DNA of 64,000 nucleotides, from positions 434,001 to 498,000 of the forward strand of contig JASGJG010000003.1 in the NCBI GenBank assembly GCA_049840835.1, written 5' to 3'. Origin of the DNA: JANLTX01 sp049840835. Lineage in GTDB: Bacteria > Armatimonadota > Armatimonadia > Armatimonadales > Armatimonadaceae. This document shows, in pieces, positions 8,132-16,616 of the stretch. Position 1 is the first letter of the stretch. Each line of letters starts with the position of its first letter. The notes under the pieces were generated by a model that worked only from the letters and a program-made list of their open reading frames with translations, did not search any database and was not told the DNA's origin. The position numbers were made by a program, and so were the translations under genes.

Positions 8132-9018
8132 GGCAGGAAGTAAGTAGGAGAGGCGCTCAGGTCGGCAAGTACGCCCTCCTGCTTCGGCTCCCAGTCCAGG
8201 GCTTTTCGGGTTATCGCGCTGGAGGCTTTGCAATCCAGACCGGCGAAGTGGAAGAACCAGGTGAAATACGCCTGGGCTTCCTCTGCTTCCAGCGAGCGAA
8301 CAGGAAGGTCCAGGCGTTTTCCGATAGCTTCGGCGATATCCCGAAAGGCCACTCCGGCTTCAGCGACCGGGTGGTAGCGCTTCCTGGTTTCACCGCGCTC
8401 CAGTACCAGCCGATAGAGGGGCGCCGTATCTAGCAGATGTACGGTGGGCCAGCAGTTCTCCCCTGTCCCCATGTAGGCGGCAAAACCTTTCTGGCGAGCC
8501 AGGGTAATCAGAAGCCGAAGAAACCCCGGATCGTTCTCGCCATGGACGATAGGAAGGCGCACCACACGCACATCGGCGCCCTGGCTTACCGCGGCTTCCG
8601 CCGCCTGCTCGGTGGCTACCCGTGGGTTTGGGCTGCCTGCGGGTACCGGCATGTCTTCACTGACTTCTGCCCCACGAAGAAGGGCTGCCCCGGACGTTAC
8701 GACGATAGGCCGCTGCGTGCCCGTATAGGCATCCGCGAACGTGGCGATAACCTTGCGATCGTTCTCGCAGGTCTCCGCGAACTTCGAAAAGTCATGGCTG
8801 AACCCGCAGTGAATCACGGCATCGCACTGAGAGGCAGCTTCGTGGAGTCCGGCATGATCCTCCAATGTGCCACGGCGGACGCCTGCGCCTAAAGCTACCA
8901 GTTTGGCCGCGCCATCATCAGAGCGGGAGAGGCCGAGCACGCTGTGCCCGTGAGCAATAAACTCCTGAGTGACGGCGGAACCTACAAATCCGGTGGCGCC
9001 AGTAACAAAAACTTTCAT
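8128..9018 (-). CDS. SDR-family NAD(P)-dependent epimerase/reductase
   Basis: 296 residues, extended-SDR type. The Rossmann motif is at the N-terminus (MKVFVTGATGFVGSAV), followed by LGLSRSDDGAAKL, where Arg and Ser after the second strand suggest NADP(H). An SGA segment follows, but the canonical YxxxK is replaced here by a region without a clear Tyr-Lys pair (TEQAAEA), so catalysis may be atypical. The closest known group is the SDR enzymes often annotated as 3-beta-HSD or NAD-dependent epimerases and paired with XRE/MmyB regulators. It is divergent from such a regulator, with 94 bases between the starts. Substrate unknown. Confidence 0.85.
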   Translation of the reverse strand: MKVFVTGATGFVGSAVTQEFIAHGHSVLGLSRSDDGAAKLVALGAGVRRGTLEDHAGLHEAASQCDAVIHCGFSHDFSKFAETCENDRKVIATFADAYTGTQRPIVVTSGAALLRGAEVSEDMPVPAGSPNPRVATEQAAEAAVSQGADVRVVRLPIVHGENDPGFLRLLITLARQKGFAAYMGTGENCWPTVHLLDTAPLYRLVLERGETRKRYHPVAEAGVAFRDIAEAIGKRLDLPVRSLEAEEAQAYFTWFFHFAGLDCKASSAITRKALDWEPKQEGVLADLSASPTYFLP

Positions 9019-9112
9019 CTGTTTTCTCCTGAATTCTTGTGTTATTCTAAGCGTACTATGTTTCGTTATCCGGGTAAAGACGTGTCTTTATCCTGGTATA
9101 AGAAGTAACAGG

Positions 9113-9979
9113 ATGAGTGAGGAAAGAGGCACGGGTAAAGCGCTGGGGGCGTATCTGCGGGATCGGCGCACGAAGCTGGACCCGGCTACCTTCGGCCTGC
9201 CACTGAAACGGCGACGCACTCCGGGACTCCGGCGTGAGGAAGTGGCGCAGCGTGCCTGTGTGAGTCCGACCTGGTACACCTGGCTGGAGCAGGGGCGGGG
9301 TGGCGCACCGTCTGCGGATCTCTTAGAGCGCCTGGCAGAGGCGTTGCTCTTAACCGATGTCGAGCGGGAGCATCTTTTTCTGCTGGGGCTTGGGCATCCA
9401 CCTGAAACGCGCTATCCCACCGCCGGGGGAGTCTCGCCCCGGCTGCAGCGCATCATAGATGCCTTCGAGCTGAGCCCGGCGCTGGTGAAGACAACCACCT
9501 GGGATGTACTTGCCTGGAACCATGCCGCCGCCGTGGTACTCACCGACTACAGCAAGTTGGCGCCCTCGGAGCGGAATATCCTGCGCCTGATATTCAACAA
9601 CTCCCGTGTGCGCAATGCCCAGGAAGACTGGGAGGCTGTGGCCTACTTCGCCGTCGCCGCATTTCGTGCCGATGCCGCCCGTATGGGATCGTTGCCCGAA
9701 GTACAGAATCTGGTAGAGGACCTATCGCGCTCCAGCCCCGAGTTCGCTGCCCTGTGGAAGAGTCACGAAGTCATGGCGTATGGCGAGGGCTCGAAGCGGC
9801 TGCACCACCCCATAGTGGGAGACATGGCGCTGGAGTACTCCGCGTTCCATGTAGACGGCAGGCCCGACCTGAGCATGGTTGTCTACAACCCGGCTACCTG
9901 CCAGGATACGGATAAGGTTCGGGAGCTTCTGGCCCGGCACGCCGCGGGTGTTACTTCTTCAGAGTCTTCTCTAAAGTAA
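9113..9979 (+). CDS. XRE-family regulator with MmyB-like ligand-binding domain
   Basis: 288 residues from ATG 9113. The N-terminal helix-turn-helix is at ~8-75 (GAYLRDRRTKLDP, RRTPGLRREEVAQRACVSPTWYTWLEQGRG). The C-terminal MmyB-like domain (~105-275) has the typical VLAWNHAAAVVLTDYSKLAPSERN and KRLHHPIVGDMALEYSAFHV. An upstream in-frame extension to 8969 runs into the divergent SDR coding region and is not credible. In this family the regulator usually represses the adjacent divergent dehydrogenase, which fits the layout. A -10-like TATAAG lies at 9097-9102. The last 29 bases overlap the convergent msrB gene. Confidence 0.9.
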   Translation: MSEERGTGKALGAYLRDRRTKLDPATFGLPLKRRRTPGLRREEVAQRACVSPTWYTWLEQGRGGAPSADLLERLAEALLLTDVEREHLFLLGLGHPPETRYPTAGGVSPRLQRIIDAFELSPALVKTTTWDVLAWNHAAAVVLTDYSKLAPSERNILRLIFNNSRVRNAQEDWEAVAYFAVAAFRADAARMGSLPEVQNLVEDLSRSSPEFAALWKSHEVMAYGEGSKRLHHPIVGDMALEYSAFHVDGRPDLSMVVYNPATCQDTDKVRELLARHAAGVTSSESSLK

Positions 9980-10526
9980 AATCGTCCGGCTCGAACTCCA
10001 GGACTACGGAGTTCATACAGAAGCGCTTCCCAGTAGGAGGCGGGCCATCATCGAACACATGCCCCAGGTGGCTTGTGCACCGCCCGCACATCACCTCTTC
10101 GCGAACCATACCGATTGATGTGTCGGTTTCATAGATCACGGCATCTTTTCGGGCGGGTTCAAAGAAGCTCGGCCAGCCACACTCCGAGGCGAACTTGGCA
10201 TCGGAGCGGAAGAGTTTGTTGCCACACACCGCGCAGTAGTACGTACCGACTCCCTTGAAATCGTTGTACTTCCCGGTAAAGGCCTGCTCTGTATGCTTCT
10301 CGCGGGCCACGGCGTAGACATCGGGCGGCAGAATCTTCTTCCATTCCGAGTCGGGCACATCCAGCTTTTTCGTCTCCGTGCGCGAATAATAGGGGTTCTT
10401 CTGAGGAGCCTTCTGCTCTGACTCTGTTGCCTGTGCTGCCTGCGGCTCCGGCGCTGGCTGGCACCCACTCAGCAGAATCCCCAGAGGCAGGAGGATGGTA
10501 AGAAACGTCGCTGTACCCTTTGTCAT
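9951..10526 (-). CDS. msrB: Peptide-methionine (R)-S-oxide reductase, lipoprotein form
   Basis: 191 residues from ATG 10526. A lipoprotein signal with lipobox LLSGC ends near residue 21, then a Pro/Gln-rich linker. The SelR domain (residues ~60-185) has both zinc CxxC pairs (CAVCGN, CGRCTSHLG) and the catalytic Cys in RFCMNS. MsrB repairs the R-epimer of methionine sulfoxide; here it would act outside the cytoplasmic membrane. A longer frame to 10589 lacks a signal at its start, so the internal ATG is preferred. It overlaps the XRE gene end by 29 bases and is divergent from the M19 dipeptidase. Confidence 0.93.
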   Translation of the reverse strand: MTKGTATFLTILLPLGILLSGCQPAPEPQAAQATESEQKAPQKNPYYSRTETKKLDVPDSEWKKILPPDVYAVAREKHTEQAFTGKYNDFKGVGTYYCAVCGNKLFRSDAKFASECGWPSFFEPARKDAVIYETDTSIGMVREEVMCGRCTSHLGHVFDDGPPPTGKRFCMNSVVLEFEPDDFTLEKTLKK

Positions 10527-10587
10527 AGCAATCCTATGATACCTGCGGAGCGCGGAACCTTCCTGGATAGTGCACCGTATCAACAGC

Positions 10588-11739
10588 ATGATATCAAAAG
10601 ATAGCTATCACGATATATCGAGAAGGATATTTCTCTCAAAGGCTATGAGCGCTGGCGGCGCACTCCTGCTTGGGCCAACGCTGGCAAATGCATCAGCGGA
10701 AGACGAGGATCCACGTGTGGTGCAGGTGCTGGCAAAGACCATTGGAATAGACATGCACAACCATGTTTACCCGGCGGGCACAGAGCCTCATATGGGACCT
10801 CCGCGCCAGGAATCGCAGACAGCAGCAGTAACCCCGGAGCTTTCCATCGCCAATGAACTGAAACAGGCCGAACTCACGGCAGTATGCGCCAGCTTTGTGC
10901 TGGATTTCGCGCCGAATAAGAAGCCGGGCGATGCGCGTGAGAACTACCTGCACTGGCTTACGGCCATAGACACCGAGCTTCAAAAAGGGGAGCAGCGTCG
11001 CGCCCTAACGCTCAAGGACCTCCAGACCGCGCACAAAAATGGGCAGCCTACGATTATTCAGACCGTGGAAGGCGCCCACTTCATAGAGGGAAAGTTAGAG
11101 CGAATCGAGGAGGTCTACAAACGAGGACTGCGACATCTGCAGCTACTTCATGACAAGGACGACATGGTGACCCCGCTGGGTGATACCAATACGGGCGTCG
11201 CACATCTGGGCGGACTGACTGACTTTGGCGCTCAGGTGATAAAAGAGTGCAATCGGCTCGGAATTGTCGTAGACATGGCGCACGCCAGTCATGAGACCGT
11301 GCTGGGAACGCTGAAGGTCGCCACGAAGCCATTCTTGATATCGCACACTGGCCTGGACAGCAGACTCGGTAACAATCCACGATTCGCACAGATGATGAAG
11401 CCACGGCTTATCAGCAAAGAACACGCAAAGGTTGTAGCCGATGTAGGGGGTGTTGTCGGCGTCTGGACAAAGATGGCCGACTCTCTGCCGGAGTTCGTGG
11501 AGAATATCAAAGCCATGGGTGATGCCATCGGTATCGACCATGTGGGCATCGGGACCGATACTGACTTGCTATCGGCGCGTGTAGGAGCAGGCACCAACCG
11601 GGCGTGGCCGAATCTTACCAATGGCTTCTTCAAAGCTGTTGTGGCTGAGATGCTGCGCCAAGGCTTCACTCCATACGAAATAATCAAAGTTGGCGGCGGA
11701 AACTACTGCCGGGTGTTTGGCAAGGCGACTTCTAGATAA
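10588..11739 (+). CDS. Membrane dipeptidase-like protein (peptidase family M19), Tat-exported
   Basis: 383 residues. The N-terminus has a twin-arginine signal (SRRIFLSKAMSAGGALLL), so export of a folded metalloenzyme is likely. M19 features: metal ligands in GIDMHNHVYP, the bridging Glu in TVEGAHFIEG, His in VDMAHASHE and ISHTGLDSR, and GIGTDTD near the C-terminus. The family hydrolyses dipeptides with a binuclear zinc centre. ATG 10588 is preferred over GTG 10570; neither has a strong ribosome-binding site. Starts of this gene and msrB are about 60 bases apart, so they share a short divergent promoter region. Confidence 0.88.
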   Translation: MISKDSYHDISRRIFLSKAMSAGGALLLGPTLANASAEDEDPRVVQVLAKTIGIDMHNHVYPAGTEPHMGPPRQESQTAAVTPELSIANELKQAELTAVCASFVLDFAPNKKPGDARENYLHWLTAIDTELQKGEQRRALTLKDLQTAHKNGQPTIIQTVEGAHFIEGKLERIEEVYKRGLRHLQLLHDKDDMVTPLGDTNTGVAHLGGLTDFGAQVIKECNRLGIVVDMAHASHETVLGTLKVATKPFLISHTGLDSRLGNNPRFAQMMKPRLISKEHAKVVADVGGVVGVWTKMADSLPEFVENIKAMGDAIGIDHVGIGTDTDLLSARVGAGTNRAWPNLTNGFFKAVVAEMLRQGFTPYEIIKVGGGNYCRVFGKATSR

Positions 11740-11761
11740 GCAATGCCTGAATTGGCTCTGC

Positions 11762-11767
11762 TATAAT
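11762..11767 (+). promoter_or_regulatory. TATAAT -10 box for small lipoprotein gene
   Basis: A consensus TATAAT lies 31 bases before the TTG start, leaving room for the AGGAGAG ribosome-binding site. No clear -35 hexamer. Confidence 0.45.
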
Positions 11768-11798
11768 TTCGTAGTATCTAAATTTACAGGAGAGTGAA

Positions 11799-11984
11799 TT
11801 GCGCTCGTTTTTCTCACATCGATTTCCCGTAGCTCTCGCTCTACTGGCGATCTCAATGGCCTGCTGGGCAATCGCCGGTTGTGGCGGCGGTGGAGGTACT
11901 CCTAATCCAACACCGACTCCCACTCCCACCCCTGGTTCTACCCAGCCACCTCCACCGCCGGGAGGTCCGCCACCTATAGGTTAA
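11799..11984 (+). CDS. Small proline-rich lipoprotein
   Basis: 61 residues starting at TTG, with AGGAGAG about 8 bases upstream. A hydrophobic signal (residues ~10-26) ends in lipobox AIAGC, followed by a Gly run, alternating Thr-Pro repeats and a Pro/Gly tail. The mature part is only ~34 residues of low complexity, so it may be a spacer or surface lipoprotein. No family recognised. It stands alone between the M19 gene and an esterase, both in the same direction. The lipobox, ribosome-binding site and TATAAT box support a real gene despite the rare start codon. Confidence 0.6.
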   Translation: MRSFFSHRFPVALALLAISMACWAIAGCGGGGGTPNPTPTPTPTPGSTQPPPPPGGPPPIG

Positions 11985-11994
11985 GCAGTCAGCG

Positions 11995-12000
11995 TATAAT
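11995..12000 (+). promoter_or_regulatory. TATAAT -10 box for the esterase gene
   Basis: Consensus TATAAT 15 bases before the ATG at 12016, implying a leader of about 8 bases. No matching -35 is visible. Confidence 0.4.
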
Positions 12001-12015
12001 GCGGCAGGTCTTCCC

Positions 12016-12930
12016 ATGAAACTGAGTCGTTTTCTGCGGTCTCTCGCACTCTGCTTGTTCTTGCTCGTTTTGCCCGCATGCGTTCGGGCGAAGCAGGACG
12101 ATGCCCCAACCCGTGTGCGTGATGTGATCTATGGCCGAAAGCTCGGCGTGGTCACCACCATGGATGTCTTCAAGCCAGCCAAGCCCAACGGCATCGGCGT
12201 GATTTTCATGGTGAGTGGTGGCTGGGTTTCGTCGCATGAGGGCATCAACCCGGAGCTGGCGAAGATATTTACCAGCCGGGGGCAAACTGTGTTCATGGTG
12301 GTGCATGGTAGCCAGCCCAAGTTCACCCTGCCGGAGATTCTGCAAGATATCCACCGGTCCGTGCGCTTTATCCGCACCCATGCCGCGGAGTATGGCGTGG
12401 ACCCGAACCGCTTGGCCATCTCCGGCGCCAGCGCAGGCGGGCACCTCTCCCTCATGATGGGCGCCTATGGCGGTCCTGGCGACCCGAAGGCGGCAGACCC
12501 GATAGATCGCGCCTCCAGCCAGGTACAGGCTATAGGGTGCTTCTTTCCGCCCACAGACTTCCTGAACTACGGGAAAGAAGGGGATAGCGCCATGGAGATT
12601 TCCACCCTGAAAGCCTTCTGGCCTGTCTTTACCGTGAGCGATGCCACCCCAAAAGCGGACCGAGATAAGCTCGGGCGGATTCTTTCCCCTATCTACGGTG
12701 TCACGGCGAAGATGCCCCCGACTCTTATTTTCCACGGCGACGCTGACACACTGGTACCCATTCAGCAGTCCGAGCGCCTCATGGCGAAGTTAGAGGAACT
12801 GAAAGTGCCGCACAAGCTGGAGGTCCGCAAAGGCAAGGGGCATGGCTGGCCGGAAATAGGTCAGGATTTTATACTGATAGCCGACTGGTTCACTAAATAT
12901 CTGGGACAAGAGGGCGGGGGTAAAGGCTGA
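12016..12930 (+). CDS. Secreted alpha/beta-hydrolase (esterase/lipase-like)
   Basis: 304 residues with a signal peptide (MKLSRFLRSLALCLFLLVLP, cleavage near ACVRA; the Cys could also be a lipidation site). The alpha/beta-hydrolase core has the nucleophile elbow GASAGG at residues ~136-141, the acid in HGDADTLVP and the His in KGHGWPE. The layout is that of BD-FAE/esterase proteins that deacylate plant polysaccharides, fitting the glycosidases further along, but the substrate is not determined. A TATAAT box 15 bases upstream implies a very short leader. No operon partner. Confidence 0.87.
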   Translation: MKLSRFLRSLALCLFLLVLPACVRAKQDDAPTRVRDVIYGRKLGVVTTMDVFKPAKPNGIGVIFMVSGGWVSSHEGINPELAKIFTSRGQTVFMVVHGSQPKFTLPEILQDIHRSVRFIRTHAAEYGVDPNRLAISGASAGGHLSLMMGAYGGPGDPKAADPIDRASSQVQAIGCFFPPTDFLNYGKEGDSAMEISTLKAFWPVFTVSDATPKADRDKLGRILSPIYGVTAKMPPTLIFHGDADTLVPIQQSERLMAKLEELKVPHKLEVRKGKGHGWPEIGQDFILIADWFTKYLGQEGGGKG

Positions 12931-12940
12931 TTTTGTAGTC

Positions 12941-13028
12941 ATCTCGAAATCGCCTGGCTGTCCCTCTGAGGCGGTTGTCGTCGTCTACCTCAAGCAATCC
13001 ATCTGGTCTTGTCGGGCGATTTCGAGAT
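12941..13028. repeat. Long-range 14-bp inverted repeat in intergenic region
   Basis: ATCTCGAAATCGCC (12941-12954) is exactly complementary to GGCGATTTCGAGAT (13015-13028), with further wobble pairs inward and a small CCTCTGAGG hairpin in the 60-base loop. It lies between the esterase and the repeat protein, in a 250-base gap with no coding potential. Confidence 0.6.
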
Positions 13029-13180
13029 TGATTTCAGTATCCACCAGGAACATCAAAAAAGTATGAAATAGGTCCCTGTAATTCCGCTGTAAATCAGGAG
13101 GAACCGGTTTCCACCTTCTTTGCTATGGATTTCACTACGCAATTTGCGGCAGATGTTTTCTAGAGTGGAGAGGGAAGAAA

Positions 13181-13969
13181 ATGCAAGAGAACTATACTGA
13201 CGACGCTGTTGTCGAGACCGGAAACGGCGAGCATGTGAACCCGGATGGCGAGACCGATGCCCAGAAGGGTATGCGGGCTGGTGGCATCGGTGGGGCAGTC
13301 ACTGGCGCGGTCGCAGGCTCCATGATGGGACCGGCAGGAGCACTTCTAGGCGCAGCGGTTGGTGGGCTGGTCGGCGCGGTCGCGAGCGGCGCTGCCGTGT
13401 CCGTGGCGGATCGAATGGACGATGATAGCGCCACCGATCACAACCCGGAGCCGGAGATGACTGCTCATGACCTCCCCGGCGTTCAAACTGGCGGCTATGC
13501 CAATGATGGCACCCCCGACACTCGCGGAATGATGGAAAAAACCGCCGATGCTATCACCGGTGACAACATCGACGATAAGACCGGCAAAGTCGTAGATGAC
13601 CGCACGAACCTGCCCCTACGTGGGGAAAACTGGGACAGTGACCGTCGCTATGACGAGACCTACGATGAGCGGTTAGGCAATGGGCTTCCTGGGATTCAGA
13701 CGGGTGGGTACGCCAACGATGGTAGCCCGGATACTCGTGGCATGACCGAGAAGGCAGCCGATGCGATTACCGGCGACTATATCGATGACAAGACAGGTAA
13801 GGTCGTCTCCGATGGTCCTCCCCCGCTTATCGACAATGGCATTCCCGGAGTACAGACAGGTGGACATACCAGAGATGGCTCGCCCGATACCCGAGGCATC
13901 AGCGAGAAAGTGGCTGACGCTGTAACCGGCGATAACACGGACGATAAGACCGGCAAACGCGTCTCGTAG
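13181..13969 (+). CDS. Glycine-zipper protein with three tandem 43-residue repeats
   Basis: 262 residues. Residues ~28-82 form a Gly/Ala-rich glycine zipper (GIGGAVTGAVAGSMMGP, LLGAAVGGLVGAVASG), expected to insert in or bind a membrane. The rest holds three copies of a unit reading PGxQTGGYxxDGxPDTRGM...EKxADAxTGDxxDDKTGK, at residues ~98-140, ~169-210 and ~221-262, separated by acidic linkers. The units are hydrophilic, acidic and probably flexible. I know no named family for the repeat. No signal peptide is visible. A bidirectional terminator follows directly. Possibly a stress or envelope protein, but this is a guess. Confidence 0.75.
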   Translation: MQENYTDDAVVETGNGEHVNPDGETDAQKGMRAGGIGGAVTGAVAGSMMGPAGALLGAAVGGLVGAVASGAAVSVADRMDDDSATDHNPEPEMTAHDLPGVQTGGYANDGTPDTRGMMEKTADAITGDNIDDKTGKVVDDRTNLPLRGENWDSDRRYDETYDERLGNGLPGIQTGGYANDGSPDTRGMTEKAADAITGDYIDDKTGKVVSDGPPPLIDNGIPGVQTGGHTRDGSPDTRGISEKVADAVTGDNTDDKTGKRVS

Positions 13970-13985
13970 AGCACGAAACCAGAGA

Positions 13986-14023
13986 AAAACGCCCCGCCAC
14001 CAGCATAGGTGGCGGGGCGTTTT
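13986..14023. terminator. Strong bidirectional rho-independent terminator
   Basis: A 16-bp perfect stem (13986-14001 with 14008-14023), loop AGCATA, A-run on one side and T-run on the other. It ends the glycine-zipper gene 17 bases after its stop. Confidence 0.85.
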
Positions 14024-14033
14024 GGGCTCTCCG

Positions 14034-14039
14034 TATAAT
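14034..14039 (+). promoter_or_regulatory. TATAAT -10 box for the APH-like gene
   Basis: Consensus TATAAT 17 bases before the ATG at 14057, just after the terminator. No clear -35. Confidence 0.45.
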
Positions 14040-14056
14040 TCCCTCAGAAGAGCCAA

Positions 14057-15238
14057 ATGACTGATGTAATTCCCATTGCCGAGCGTATTCTGGCCGAAGC
14101 CTGGAGCGGGGAGTATGCTTGGGCGAGATAGAGACACTTCGTGAGGGCAAGTGCTATCGGGGCAGTATTGCAGATGCTCCTGTGGAAGCGCCCACTAGCG
14201 TGATAGTGAAGAAAGCGTTGGCGGAGCCGGGCATTCCTCTAGATCCAGATACTACGGAAGGAAACCGCGAGCCCACTCCTGGAAGAATGGGCCGGGCTAT
14301 CGTTCTTGAACAGCGTACTGCCCGATACCGGGCTAGTCCCCAGGTTCTATGGGGGCGACCGCGCTGCCTGCGTTGTCGTATCAGAAGACCTGGGGCAGGG
14401 CACCAGCCTGGTAGATGTGCTTCAGGGCACCGACCCGGACTACGCCCGAGAGTCCCTGGTCCTACAGGCACAGGCTCTGGCGGAGCTACACGCTCATACC
14501 CTGGGGCAGGAGGCACGCTACTGGCAAGTCCGAGATGCACTGGGACCACGGGGCGCACCGCGTGACTGGAAACGATATGGCATTCTGGAGGACACCCAGG
14601 GCTGGGGCAACCTTCGCGCCTTACAGCCAGAACTACAGAAAGCGTTCGACCAGCTCGGCCAGCACGTCCCCACCGCGTTCTGGGACGAATACGCCTCTCT
14701 GGTAGCCGCCATAGAGAATCCCTCACCCTTTCGCGCGTATGTGCAAAACGACTCCTGCCCGGACAACACGTTGATTACACCGGGGCGCCTGCGCTTGCTT
14801 GACTTTGAGCGCGGCGGGTATCACCTGTGCCTGTTAGATGCCGCCTACTGCCGCCTGAGCATGCCACATTGCTTCTGGGCAGCCCGCTTGCCAGCAGATA
14901 TAGCCCCAATAGTAGAGCGCGCCTACCGTCAGCGCCTGGCCTATGCTCTACCCGAAGCGGCAGACGACCGCCTGTTTGGTAGAGCAATGACTGAGGCCTG
15001 CGCCTACTGGATCATCAGCAACGGTATGTGGATGGTGCATCGCAGCTTCGACCAGGACTTTCCATGGGGAGCTGCCACCTGGCGCCAGCGCGTGTTTCTC
15101 CGCCTGGAGCAGTTCGCCGCAACTACTAAGGAGTTCTCTCACCTACAAGAAATGGGAGCCGCTGCACGTGAGACCCTACGCCGTCTGAAGACCCACTGGA
15201 CCTGCGAACCTATGCCATACTTTCGCGCTTTCCGCTGA
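14057..15238 (+). pseudogene. APH-like phosphotransferase (protein-kinase fold), two frameshifts
   Basis: Read as one gene from ATG 14057 the frame opens with MTDVIPIAERILAEAWSGEY, then stops. The N-lobe continues in the next frame from about 14120 (ETLREGKCYR, then VIVKKAL, where one Lys is the expected ATP-binding Lys). The reading returns to the first frame near 14275 (LLEEWAGLSFLNSVLP) and runs to 15238. The C-lobe has YVQNDSCPDNTL, matching the HxDxxxxN catalytic loop with His replaced by Gln, and LLDFERGGY for the DFE metal motif. The two shifts compensate, leaving about 150 bases out of frame with stops in the original frame. Either two sequencing indels or a broken gene. The substrate need not be an aminoglycoside. 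Confidence 0.75.
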
Positions 15239-15304
15239 TCGTTGAGAAGTATCCAGCGATTTCGCTCCATTGATGTAATATGGCGAATAAAGTCGAGGTA
15301 ATCC

Positions 15305-15700
15305 ATGGATTGGGCATTAGCGCTTGTTTTTCTTTTGCCAATGTTTCTGGGAATGGTTGCCGTTGCCGTCCGACTTCGGGGATGGATACGAACTGCCGCT
15401 ATTCTGTTAAGCCACTTCATTCCTCTGGTAGGGCTTATCGCCGTGATTGGCTGTCTGTTCGTTCCACCAGAGAATCCGGAAAAACCATGGGCGTTAGATC
15501 GGGCGGGGCGATACTGGCTGTTTGGGATTATCTTTTATTTTGCCGTGGTGACCACGCTAGGAATGTTTCTTGGTATGTCATTATCGATGAACACTTCGGA
15601 AAAAGACCGGACTTTATGTACCGTCTGGGCTATCAGCGCTTTCGTCGTCGTACTCGTCTCCGGTTTTCTGATTGCACGATCTGAGCCCCCAGAACGATAG
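15305..15700 (+). CDS. Four-helix membrane protein, unknown
   Basis: 131 residues with four hydrophobic segments (about residues 2-22, 30-50, 72-94 and 106-124) and short loops. GAGG lies 9 bases before the ATG. No known motif. It is the first of a run of small same-strand genes (to 17,194) that look like immunity-type accessory genes; small membrane proteins of this kind can be immunity proteins for toxins acting at the membrane, but nothing in the sequence proves it. Confidence 0.65.
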   Translation: MDWALALVFLLPMFLGMVAVAVRLRGWIRTAAILLSHFIPLVGLIAVIGCLFVPPENPEKPWALDRAGRYWLFGIIFYFAVVTTLGMFLGMSLSMNTSEKDRTLCTVWAISAFVVVLVSGFLIARSEPPER

Positions 15701-15713
15701 ACTAATTTCCGCC

Positions 15714-16010
15714 GTGTTGAACAGATTACATTTTTGTAGAGTTTGTGGTTTGTACCAAGACGACCCTCCATGGGGAATTACAGGGCATGATCCCAATTTC
15801 CGGATTTGTGAGTGCTGTGGTATTGAGTTCGGTTTGGACGACCGTTCCAAGGAGGACGTGAGGGAGTATCGGCAGGGATGGATGCAAAACGGCTGCAAAT
15901 GGTTCTGGAGGAAGAGCAAACCTGCTGATTGGGATATAGCGGTGCAGCTATCTAATGTAATGGAAGATTCTGAAATAAATGACGCTCTGATTGCACTGTC
16001 ACTCTTATAA
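15714..16010 (+). CDS. CPCC-like zinc-ribbon small protein (immunity-cluster type)
   Basis: About 98 residues with two zinc CxxC pairs: FCRVCGLYQDDPPWG and CECCGIEFG, followed by EYRQGWMQNGCKWFW and a DWDIAVQL helix. This pattern (CxxCGxxQxxPPWG, CxCCGxEFG, YRxxWxxxGxxWF) is a recurrent small-protein family often seen among polymorphic-toxin immunity genes. Start uncertain: GTG 15714 or TTG 15717 fits the family; an ATG at 15672 lies inside the previous gene. It begins 13 bases after the preceding stop. The function is inferred from similar loci. Confidence 0.7.
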   Translation: MLNRLHFCRVCGLYQDDPPWGITGHDPNFRICECCGIEFGLDDRSKEDVREYRQGWMQNGCKWFWRKSKPADWDIAVQLSNVMEDSEINDALIALSLL

Positions 16011-16056
16011 TACGACGCTCCAGCGATACAGTGTCATTCAATCCTTTGGAGCACAC

Positions 16057-16608
16057 ATGAGAAAAATCGAAATCCAAAATCCCATATCCTACTTTGATAC
16101 ACGTCCGTACTCAGAGTGCCTTGTGCTTTCTGTTCGTGTTTCTGATGCAGATAAGATTGTCGAGGTCGTATGCGACTATTTCGACTTGCAGAAACTTCTG
16201 CAGGACAAGATGTCGAATTCCGAACAGAATGGCAGTACAGGGGAGAAAATTAGGGAGTTCCATCGTATTACCTTCTTGGGAGTATCAAATGTCGAACGAA
16301 AAAACACGACCTTGCGTCACGGGTTTCAAGACTTTGATGCTCACTCCCTTAATTTTGGCCCTGGGGCAGAAGGGCACGCTGCTATAAATTATATTGCTAT
16401 CAAACAAGATGTTGATGATCTATCCGCAAAGGTAGCCTGTCATTCGGGGTTAGGAGACTACACTTTTTCCTGCAATAGAGTTTCCGTAGATGCTATTAGC
16501 TGTCGCTCGGTCAAAGTCGGTCCTCAACAGTGGGAGTATTACGATGTAGAAACAGGACGACATGTTGAATTCAAGCAACCGTTCGGTAAATGTTCTCACC
16601 ACGCGTAA
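16057..16608 (+). CDS. Hypothetical protein of the small-gene cluster
   Basis: 183 residues from ATG 16057, chosen because TTTGGAG lies about 6 bases upstream and the 22 codons before it look non-coding. The protein is soluble, with no signal peptide, and mixed alpha/beta composition (KIVEVVCDYFDLQKLLQ; INYIAIKQDVDD). It has four scattered Cys residues and no recognised motif. Base composition is lower in GC than the flanking enzymes, suggesting acquisition. It sits 8 bases before the next zinc-ribbon gene, so they are probably co-transcribed. Function unknown. Confidence 0.65.
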   Translation: MRKIEIQNPISYFDTRPYSECLVLSVRVSDADKIVEVVCDYFDLQKLLQDKMSNSEQNGSTGEKIREFHRITFLGVSNVERKNTTLRHGFQDFDAHSLNFGPGAEGHAAINYIAIKQDVDDLSAKVACHSGLGDYTFSCNRVSVDAISCRSVKVGPQQWEYYDVETGRHVEFKQPFGKCSHHA

Positions 16609-16616
16609 GATAAAAA

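Noticed and set aside
8969..9112. 48-codon N-terminal extension of the XRE/MmyB regulator
   Set aside because: It overlaps the divergent SDR start and the promoter gap, and regulators of this family begin near the SEERG-like sequence.
11890..11965. Repeated CCNACN codons considered as a mini-satellite
   Set aside because: It encodes the Thr-Pro tail of a lipoprotein with signal peptide and ribosome-binding site; no irregular unit number.
11989..12735. 248-codon minus-strand open frame
   Set aside because: Antisense to the esterase, whose catalytic triad and signal peptide are clear.
14154..14726. 190-codon minus-strand open frame
   Set aside because: Antisense to the APH-like gene; Arg/Pro/Gly-rich low-quality sequence typical of GC-rich shadows.
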